From positions 1 to 10,636 of the forward strand of contig JANBPK010000187.1 of the NCBI GenBank assembly GCA_027579435.1: a stretch of 10,636 nt of DNA, written 5' to 3'. The position numbers and the translations under genes are program-made. Position 1 is the first letter of the stretch; each line of letters opens with the position of its first letter. Shown in pieces: positions 1 through 6,620 of this stretch. The stretch comes from Candolleomyces eurysporus (Eukaryota; Basidiomycota; Agaricomycetes; Agaricales; Psathyrellaceae). The notes beneath the pieces were generated by a model. The model ran no database searches and had not been told where the DNA came from. It saw only the letters and a list, made by a program, of their open reading frames with translations.

Positions 1-149
1 TAGCTTCACGACCACTTACGAATAGCGTTTCGCTTGGCTGATCTCTGGCAATGTATTTCAATACAACAATAGAATTGATCATCATCTCGGTCTATGTTGA
101 CCATGCAAGTGATGTGTGTCATGATTAACCCGTTGTGATCAACCCTTTC
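1..149. other. Gene-free left edge
   Basis: I see no convincing coding frame, RNA gene or repeat here. The similarity to the later duplicated blocks starts only near 150, so this stretch lies outside the recognisable duplicated unit or has diverged too far to align by eye. Confidence 0.5.
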
Positions 150-420
150 AACCGGTCAGAACGGCCGAAAGCTAAAATCCCTCAGCTCGCGTCCTCCCGA
201 CCCGGAGACGAAATAACTGTTAGCGGTATAGTGAATGAAGGGTGTAGTACTGGTTACAAAGATGCTCCACGAAAATAGGGATAATATTGACGGTATTAGG
301 CCCCACGCGGACTCGGAACTGACGAGAAAAAGGGTGGCAACCCTGNAAAAAAAAGGCCATCGTGTTCGCAACGACGCACGTTCATACCGGTGTGCGGTCA
401 CCTAACAGAATCCCAAACAT
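150..420. repeat. Noncoding duplicated block, copy 1
   Basis: This is the first of three copies of a block that, next to the intact DUF4246 gene, is that gene's downstream flank. It shares with 3590-3860 the run around 'ggccgaaagct', 'gctccacgaaa' and 'ggactcgga', and with both other copies 'aaagggtg.caaccctg' followed by 'aggcca' and 'cacctaacagaatc' or a close variant. Open frames in it are not conserved between copies, so I read it as noncoding. An ambiguous base sits at 346, followed by eight A where the other copies have a much shorter stretch, so the sequence may be unreliable there. Confidence 0.75.
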
Positions 421-780
421 CAGACGAGATGCAAAAAGAAGTCCAAAGTCTCAACAAAACCGACGTCCCTGGTAATACTCCATCTCAATTATGAACCCTT
501 CAAGGCGAGCCACGACTTCTCCGGCCAGCTCTGAAGGTAGCCGAGGTGCAAGGGCGTCATTTACAACATTGCTTGATCCACGCCTCTTGTTGCGGGCGGA
601 CGTTGGAAGTTGATATTGTGGGTCGGATGTCTGGATCGACGAGCAGGAATATCCATGCGAGGGTTGTCATGCAATCGGGTTTATCTGGGTCGCGGAATCG
701 GAAGGAGGTGCATCGAGATTGGTAGATGGTAAGTTATAAGTACTTAGGTTTCGGCGGGCTGGTGAGAGTCGCGCGAGGTC
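420..780 (-). pseudogene. Decayed 3' fragment of a DUF4246 gene
   Basis: On the minus strand this stretch matches the last ~115-135 codons of the DUF4246 gene at 6577-8589. Shared runs include 'cgagccacgacttc' (511-524 and 6723-6736), 'gcttgatccacgcctc' (568 and 6785 areas), 'ggatcgacgagcaggaat' and 'gggtttatctgggtcg'. A conceptual reading near 665-735 gives the family-like IYQSR...DPDKP segment, but with substitutions (RCTSF for RHTPF) and deletions, including most of the segment encoding the extreme C-terminus. There is no start and the 5' four-fifths of the gene are missing, so it cannot make a DUF4246 protein. It already carries the same QSR variant as the full gene, so the duplication postdates that change. 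It sits just downstream of coiled-coil paralog A in the same orientation. Confidence 0.85.
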
Positions 781-928
781 AATTGATGCACCAGCTCTGG
801 GTAACGATTCTATCCCTGGTTCAATATTCGGGTCATGCTTAATGTTACAGTGGCTCTTGGAATGAATTCTATGTAAGTAACAAGGCTTCAGATCAGATAA
901 GACACCGACACTAGACTCCCTAGCTTAT
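781..928. other. Downstream flank of coiled-coil paralog A
   Basis: I see no gene. The part from about 824 ('atattcgggtcatgctta', then 'gtggctc', then 'cttcagat.agataagac') is clearly similar to 3880-3945 downstream of paralog B. It is therefore the 3' flank of the coiled-coil gene, carried along in the duplication. Confidence 0.7.
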
Positions 929-3049
929 TTAAAATATCGTCGTCTGGACCTCACGGGCGTTGCTGGCAGGCAACTCCTGCTCCGCTTGCTTTGGCAAGAG
1001 TAAGGGAGACACCCGGTTGCAACCACAAAGAGCGAGTTGGGAATGGCACTGGGACAATTTATCCACGAGTTTTTCAATCTCGTGGTCTTTACCGGCCAAT
1101 ATGCTCCTCAGCGACGGTTTCTCGGAGGCGGACGCGTCTCGGCGGATCCGGATTAGGTGCACGGATTCAGGACGTCCAGGAAGCTTGCAGAAATCTCTCC
1201 AATCGGCCACTTCTTCTATCTTTTCTTCCAGTTCCGCTTCGCTTCGAGTGAGCTTTTGTTTGAGGTCATCGATTTCTAGGTTTTTGAGATCCAACGCGAA
1301 CTTCAGTTCCTCTTCCTGTTTTTCCAATTTGGTGATTGCTGCGTCATGCATTGAAAGGTTCATGGTAAGCGTTTCTACATCTCTTTGCATGGAGACGAGA
1401 CTGATCCTATACTGCTCGTTCGAGCCTTCCGTCAGGTCACGGTTGCCGTCGTTTGTTGCAAGAAGTTTTGCTTCAGACACCACGGACTCTAGCACCATAT
1501 TTCGTTGCGTTAAGCTGGTGATTGTTGCTTTATGCTGGGCCACCAGCCCCCTTGCTTTCGAAAGGTCTTCGGAAAGCGCATTCACATCTTCTTCCATGGA
1601 AATAAGCCTGGACTCGTGCTTCTGGTGCTCCTCTCCCAAGACACGGTTCCCCTCGGTTAACTCTGCCACCTCTAACTCCAGCTCCGTATTCCATCTTTTC
1701 AAGCCGATAAATGCTGCGCGATCCTGGACCCCCTTTTCTGCTGCATTCGAGAGTTCTTTGGATAGTGCGTCGCCGAGTTTTTGGTGGAGAAGGAGATCGG
1801 TCTCGTACTTCTTCGTCTTCTCTGTCAAGACACGGTTCTTGTCGGTTAACTCTGCCGCCTCTGATTCCAGCTCCGTCTTCCATTGTTTCAAGCCGATAAT
1901 TGTTGCGTGATCCTGGACCCCCTTTTCTGTTGCGTTCGAAAGTTCTTTGAACAGCGCATCGACAAATTTTTGCTTGAAAAGGAGATCTATCCCGCACTTC
2001 TTGGTCTCCTCTGTCAAGACACGGTTCCTGTCGGTTAACTCTGCCACCTTTGACTCCAACTCCGTCTTCTGTTGTTTCAAGCTGATAATTGTTACGTGGT
2101 CTTGAGCCACTGTTTCTCTTGCTTTCGAAAGTTCTTTGGACAGTGTGTCGACGAATTTTTGCTTGGGAAAGGGATCGATTTCGTACTTCTTGGTCTCCTC
2201 TGTCGAGACGCCGTTCCTGTCGGTTAACTCTGCCGCCTCTGATTCCAGCTCCGTCTTCTGTTGTTCCAAACTGGTAATGGTTGCGCGATGCTGGGCCACT
2301 CTCTCGTTTTCGAAAGTTCTTTGGACAGTGTATCGATCTCGTTCCGCTTGGAAAAGAGATCAGACCTGTACTTCTGGTTCTCCTCCGTCAAGACACGGTT
2401 ACTCTCAAGTGTTGGATGAAGCTCCGCCACCATGGACTCCAGTGCCATCTTCTGTCCTTCCAACCTTTCGATTTCTGCATTATGCCGGGCCACCATTTCT
2501 CTCGCCTTTCGAAGGCCGTGAAAAACCGTACCCATAGCTTTTTGCATGGAATGGTCACGATGGGTCCCCTCGTTCTCCTCCGTCGAAGCACAGTTCTGGG
2601 TGGTTGTTGGAGGTAGCTGTGCTCCCATCATGGATGCCAGCACCACAGCCTGTTCTTTCAACTGGATAATGGTTGCGTCACGCTCGGCCACTGTTGCTTT
2701 TGCTTTCGAAAGGTTTTCGGAGAGTGCATCCACAGTTTCTTGCATCGNAAAAAAAATTGTTCTGGTACTTCTCGTTTTCTTCCGTCAAGAGACGGTTCCT
2801 GGTGGCTGCCAAAAGGAGCTCTGCTTCCTGCCTCGACAAGTGCTCTTCGAAGCCAGCGATTGTGGTTTCGTCCTTGCCCCGGGGATCCCTTGTTCCCAAT
2901 TGCGGACCGAGCGCGTCATACCCCTGCTTAGCTTGGACAGTGAGGAAGCGAACCACAGTCGACGCAAGAGCGATGATCGGTTCTGGGCACACGGCAAGTA
3001 TGCTGAAGATTGCTGTTGAAGAGCTATCGTCAGGGTCACGGATTCCCAT
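929..3049 (-). pseudogene. Coiled-coil repeat paralog A, frame-disrupted
   Basis: Homologous to the intact gene at 4085-5812 along its whole length, but broken. The codon aligned to the B start is GTG (3037-3039) instead of ATG and is followed by a 2-nt insertion. The frame can only be entered from a different ATG at 3047-3049, which gives a novel N-terminus. The hydrophobic N-terminal segment contains CPEP where B has CLVL, which weakens a membrane anchor. Frame is lost at an ambiguous base plus A-run (2748-2756), possibly a sequencing error. It is lost again by a 4-nt deletion near 2299-2310, seen directly because the 189-bp repeat spacing falls to 185 there. From 2299 to 929 a 456-codon frame stays open and keeps the repeats and conserved C-terminus. 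The rod has eight repeat units against six in B. It is most likely a young pseudogene; a shorter product from the downstream frame cannot be excluded. Confidence 0.75.
1649..2215 (-). repeat. Three tandem 189-bp coding repeats in paralog A
   Basis: Three adjacent units at 1649-1837, 1838-2026 and 2027-2215 each encode 63 residues, beginning NRVLTE (NGVSTE in the third) and ending AELTDR, AELTDK or AELTEG. The phase marker 'ctgt.(a/g)agac' recurs at 1822, 2011 and 2200, exactly 189 bp apart, and the equivalent site of the next unit is at 1633. Paralog B has a single unit at this place. 63 residues equals nine heptads, so gain or loss of a unit keeps both reading frame and coiled-coil register. 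Confidence 0.9.
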
Positions 3050-3589
3050 TGCTATCTAATTTGAGGCTTACCGATACAGGCTGGGGCAACAAGCATAAGC
3101 ATCTAGGAGTGTTCAAGCCTGGGATTGAGACGGAATGAGAATTCGTTTTAGCTTAGATATATGCATGACTGTTGCGAATAAGTATGGGGTGAATCACGAT
3201 GCAGAAGAATGGTGGCATCCATGTTTTGCGGTACACAGCAGTCTGCCGTTACCACGACATAGCCTATAGACTTTGCTCAACTCCACAAATCGGAACCCGA
3301 TTGCAGCTGCAATTTCGTTCAATATTTTAACTGGTTCGAGGTGAATGCCCGCTAATTTGGTGGCCTGCTCCCTGGTCCACTTCACTGCCTACCGTTAGCC
3401 AGGGGGACAAGGTCTACTTTCCAGTCGCACTTTTTAAGCTGTTAGGGTCTCTCCCAGGACACTTGGTACCTTGATATTATTTAGTCGGCCCTGGTGGCGT
3501 CAGCAGCAAATGGATGAGCGCCAACACTAAGTACGGTATTTCCGGCAAAGTGGGTCTATCGTTAAGTAGAATGCTCTATTATGTGTTTC
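3050..3589 (-). promoter_or_regulatory. Upstream region of paralog A; rest gene-free
   Basis: The first ~330 bases match the region upstream of gene B (5813-6075). Shared elements are 'ccgatacaggct.gggc' (3071 and 5844), 'agcatctaggagt' (3098 and 5868), 'gggattgag.c.gaatgagaattc' and 'cgacatagcct' (or 'tgacatagcct'). This is consistent with a duplicated promoter and 5' flank. Relative to B, copy A lacks about 24 bases after 'ctaggagt', including an AT-rich 'atttaaaat' that could act as a TATA-like element in B. A 63-codon minus-strand frame at 3194-3385 is interrupted in B, so I do not call it a gene. I see nothing recognisable in 3400-3589. Confidence 0.55.
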
Positions 3590-3875
3590 ATCCGGTTGGA
3601 ATGGCCGAAAGCTGAGATCTCTCATCTCGCATCCTCCAGACTGGGAAACGAAATGGCACTGTCATAAGAGGCTGTAGTAAATGGTCTGTTACAAAAAAAC
3701 GCTCCACGAAATATAGTATAATGTTGTTGATAGTCCCATGTGGACTCGGAGCTGAGAAAAAGGGTGCAACCCTGAGAGGCCACTATATTCGAAACGGCAT
3801 ACATTCACACCGGTCTGTGGTCACTTAACAGAATCGGGGCCATTCCGAACATCAAACGGGATGCGAAAATGGTGT
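3590..3875. repeat. Noncoding duplicated block, copy 2
   Basis: This aligns with 150-440 ('ggccgaaagct', 'gctccacgaaa', 'ggactcgga.ctga', 'cacaccggtctg', 'cttaacagaatc') and with 6510-6620. After 'gatgcgaaaatgg' the similarity jumps straight to the coiled-coil 3' flank ('attcaggtcatgctta', from 3881). In this unit the DUF4246 fragment present in unit 1 has therefore been deleted. Confidence 0.75.
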
Positions 3876-4084
3876 TGTATATTCAGGTCATGCTTAAGGT
3901 TGAGTGGCTCCTGCAATGAGCTCTGTGGCTTCAGATAAGACGTCGACAGCTGCATTAACCTTGAGCAAATCCTCTAGGCAGCCTGGTGGAAATAAATAAT
4001 GACATTATGCCTTTACAAATGAATCATTGGCTCCTATTTAAAACGTCTGGAGGTCACGACCTTCGCTGGTAGCATAAAAGTTGT
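3876..4084. other. Downstream flank of coiled-coil gene B
   Basis: I see no gene. It is the 3' flank of gene B, similar to 824-928. At 4045-4069 there is an extra copy of the gene's terminal sequence ('gtctgga..tcacgaccttcgctgg'), 47 bases from the version at 4092-4116. This shows a small tandem duplication over the stop-codon region. Confidence 0.6.
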
Positions 4085-5812
4085 TTACAATGTCTGGACA
4101 TCACGACCTTCGCTGGCAGGCAACTCCCACTCCTCTTGCTTTGGCCAGAGTAAGGGAGACACAATGCTGCAATTACAGAGAGCGAGTTGGGAATGACACT
4201 GGGACAATTTTTCCCTAAGTTTTTCAATCTCGTGGTCTTGATCGGCCAATATGCTCCTCAGCGACGGTTTCTCGGAGTCGGATGCGTTTTGGCGGATCTG
4301 GATCAGGTGCATGGATTCAGGGCGTCTAGGAAGCTTGCAAAACTCCTTCCAATCGGCCAATTCTTCTATCTTTTCTTTCAGTCCCGCTTCGCTTCGACTG
4401 AGCTTCTGTTCAAGGTCATTGTTTTCTTGGGTTTTGAGATCCAACGCGAACTTCAGTTCCTCCTCCTGTTTTTTCAAGTCGGCGATTATTCCGTCATGTT
4501 TTGGTTGAAGGTTGGTAAGTGTATCTACATCTCTTTGCATAGAGATGAGACTGATCTTGTACTGCTCTTTGTCTTCCATCAGGTCACCGTTGCCGTCGTT
4601 TGTTGCAAGAAGTTTTGCTTCGGACACTACGGGCTCTAGCACCATATTTCGTTGTGCTAAGCTGGTGATTGTTGCTTCATGCTGGGCCGCCAGCTCCCTT
4701 GCTTTTGAAAGGTCTTCGGAAAGCGCATCCATGTCTTCTTTCATGGAGAGAAGCACGGACTCGTGCTTCTGGTTCTCCTCTCCCAAGACACGGTTCCCCT
4801 CGGTTAAATCTGCCACCTCTAACTCCAGCTCCGTATTAGATCTTTTCAAGCGGAGAAATGCTGCGCGATCCTGGACCCTCCTTTCTCTTGCGTTCGAAAC
4901 TTCTTTGGACAGTGCATCGACGAATTTGTTCTTGAAAAGGAGATCGATCCCGTACTTCTTGGTCTCCTCTGTCAAGACACGGTTCCTGTCGGTTAACTCT
5001 GCCGCGTCTGACTCCAGCTTCTTCTTCTGTTGTCCTAAGCTGGTAATAATTGCGCGATGCTGGGTCACCGTTTCTCTTGCTTCCGACAGTTCTTTGGACA
5101 GTGTATCCACCTTTTTCCGCTTGGAAAAGAGATCAGACCTGCACTTCTGGTTCTCCTCCGTCAAGACACGGTTCTTCTCGAGTGTTGGATGAAGCTCCGC
5201 CACCATGGACTCCAGCGCCGTCTTCCGTCCTTCCAACCTTTTAATTTCTGCGTTCTGCTGGGCCACCATTTCTCTTGCCTTCCAAAGGCCATGGGAAACG
5301 GTAGCCATAGCGTTTTGCATGAAATGGTAATCGGTCCCGTATCCCTCGTTCTCCGTCGAGGCACGGTACTGGGTGGCTGTTGTTGGAGGTAGCTGTGCTC
5401 CCACCATGGATGCCAGCACCACAGCCTGTTCTTTCAACTGGATAATGGTTGCGTCACGCCGGGCCACCGTTGATTTTGCTTTTGAAAGGATTTCGGAAAG
5501 TGCATCCACTTTTTTTTGCATGGAAAGAAGACTGTTCTGGTGCTTCTCGTTCTCCTCCGTCAAGACACGGTTCCGGGTGGCTGCCAAAAGGAGTTCTACT
5601 TCCTGCCTTGACAAGCGTTCTTGGAGGCCAGCGATTGTGGCTTCTTCCTTGCCCTGGGTATGCTTTGGGCCCGATTGCATGGCATCGAACGCGGCATGCC
5701 CCTGGTTAGCTTGGATCAGGAAGCGGACCACGGTCGACGCAAGAGCGAGGCCCAATACTAGGCACAGGGCAAGTATGCTGAGGATTGCTGTTGAAGCTAT
5801 TGTTAGTGTCAT
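4085..5812 (-). CDS. Signal/anchor coiled-coil repeat protein, unknown function (B)
   Basis: A single-exon frame of 575 residues that I cannot assign to a named family. The ATG at 5812 is well bounded: an in-frame TGA lies two codons upstream. Residues 7-32 are hydrophobic and are followed by an Arg, as in a signal peptide or signal anchor; ALA-ST near 22-27 could be a cleavage site. Residues ~55-545 are rich in E, K, L, S and A with clear heptads, organised as repeats: 81-148, 149-213, 214-276, 277-339, 340-406 and 407-462. The regular ones are exactly 63 residues and start NRVLTEE. The rod breaks at 488-525, where a segment conserved with paralog A (FCKLP, RPES, HLI, SEKPSLRSIL) precedes a final short coil and a Cys/Pro-containing tail (QLALCNCS, SPLL). 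It probably forms a long dimeric rod that is secreted or membrane-tethered. Lack of introns is notable beside multi-exon neighbours. General coiled-coil similarity to tropomyosin- or myosin-like proteins would not mean orthology. Confidence 0.85.
   Translation of the reverse strand: MTLTIASTAILSILALCLVLGLALASTVVRFLIQANQGHAAFDAMQSGPKHTQGKEEATIAGLQERLSRQEVELLLAATRNRVLTEENEKHQNSLLSMQKKVDALSEILSKAKSTVARRDATIIQLKEQAVVLASMVGAQLPPTTATQYRASTENEGYGTDYHFMQNAMATVSHGLWKAREMVAQQNAEIKRLEGRKTALESMVAELHPTLEKNRVLTEENQKCRSDLFSKRKKVDTLSKELSEARETVTQHRAIITSLGQQKKKLESDAAELTDRNRVLTEETKKYGIDLLFKNKFVDALSKEVSNARERRVQDRAAFLRLKRSNTELELEVADLTEGNRVLGEENQKHESVLLSMKEDMDALSEDLSKARELAAQHEATITSLAQRNMVLEPVVSEAKLLATNDGNGDLMEDKEQYKISLISMQRDVDTLTNLQPKHDGIIADLKKQEEELKFALDLKTQENNDLEQKLSRSEAGLKEKIEELADWKEFCKLPRRPESMHLIQIRQNASDSEKPSLRSILADQDHEIEKLREKLSQCHSQLALCNCSIVSPLLWPKQEEWELPASEGRDVQTL
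4796..5173 (-). repeat. Two tandem 189-bp coding repeats in gene B
   Basis: Units at 4796-4984 and 4985-5173 each encode 63 residues starting NRVLTEE, and the next unit begins at 4795. The first half of the 4796-4984 product (YGIDLLFK.KFVDALSKE) resembles the A unit at 1838-2026. Its second half (VQDRAAF...NTELELEV..LTEG) resembles the A unit at 1649-1837, as expected from recombination between adjacent units. Confidence 0.85.
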
Positions 5813-6075
5813 GGATTTTCACTGATATTTTATTTGGGGCTCACCGATACAGGCTAGGGCTTCAGCGAGCATCTAGGAGTATTTAAAATGGTCAACTGGC
5901 GTTGTAAGAGTGTTGGGATTGAGTCAGAATGAGAATTCATGTTGGCTTGAATATATGCATAGCTGGGGTGAACGCAAGGTGTATACCGCCGTGACATAGC
6001 CTTTAGTAGACTGTGTCTCATCATCAAACAGAACTGCCCACTGTAGTTGCAGTTTCATTCAATCCCTTGATTGGC
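5813..6075 (-). promoter_or_regulatory. Promoter and 5' flank of gene B
   Basis: This is conserved with the region upstream of paralog A (see 3050-3380), which marks it as part of the duplicated unit. On the minus strand an AT-rich 'attttaaat' lies about 70 bases before the start codon and could be a TATA-like element; it is absent from A. Its regulatory role is inferred from position and conservation only. Confidence 0.45.
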
Positions 6076-6489
6076 CTGATTCTGACTCGGGTAGGGGTAC
6101 AGTTCGCTCTCAGTCGTGACTTCGATTGAGTGGGATTTGAAGGAAATGTGATGTGTTGTGAAGGACTCGAGCACTGCCTTGGGCGTCTAAACTTCTGATA
6201 TCGATAGTTTTCAGCATGGCTATGCTTATCTGGAACACACAGTCGACTCCCGTCTCCGGCGGCAAAGGAGCATTGAAGTTAGCGCTAAGTGCTCGTCCCC
6301 TTCCCCGAAGGTCATCTCTGGCGAAACTTCCAACTATTGAGTAAAAAGGGTGTACTTAATTCGAAAATACTGAGTGTGATATTAAGGGGCGGGATCACAT
6401 GTTAGGGAGTCCCCGAGATTTTTTGCCATCTCTAGTAAATGTATGGTGTAATCACGAAAAGTAGTATAACATATCGTCAATGGCCTTCA
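6076..6489. other. Gene-free stretch between gene B and the DUF4246 gene
   Basis: No coding frame, RNA gene or mobile-element hallmark is recognisable. Similarity to the other units fades beyond about 6075 and resumes only near 6500. Confidence 0.5.
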
Positions 6490-6499
6490 TGCGGAATTG

Positions 6500-6620
6500 G
6501 GAATGGGAAAAGGGTGGCAACCCTGAAAGGCCACTGGGCTCGAAATGACGAAACGACGTATGTTCAAACCGGTCGGTCACCTAACAGAATCAGGGCCGTT
6601 CCAAACATCAAATGGGATGC
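6500..6620. repeat. Noncoding duplicated block, copy 3 (in situ)
   Basis: This is the third copy of the block, here in its presumed original place at the 3' end of the full DUF4246 gene. It contains 'aaaagggtggcaaccctgaaaggccac', 'cacctaacagaatcagggcc.ttcc' and 'aacatcaaatgggatgc', all matched in copies 1 and/or 2. It overlaps the last codons of the gene (the stop is at 6577-6579). Confidence 0.75.

Noticed and set aside
156..401. An 81-codon minus-strand frame, and a 60-codon frame at 3622-3804 in the paralogous block
   Set aside because: The two frames do not agree after alignment because of indels, and the first contains an ambiguous base. The block is best read as a duplicated 3' flank.
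960..1910. A 316-codon open frame on the plus strand, and the matching 226-codon frame at 4512-5192
   Set aside because: They lie antisense to the coiled-coil rods and mirror them codon for codon. The sense strand rarely uses TTA, CTA or TCA, so the antisense stays open. The Ser/Phe-rich product has no domain logic, while the minus strand gives heptads, a hydrophobic N-terminus and a conserved tail.
1649..2400. CRISPR-like or satellite array
   Set aside because: The 189-bp units are contiguous, contain no spacers and are coding in frame; they are protein-level repeats.
3194..3385. A 63-codon minus-strand frame upstream of paralog A
   Set aside because: The equivalent duplicated sequence upstream of gene B (about 5990-6080) has a stop in the same frame, and no start or splice context supports a gene.
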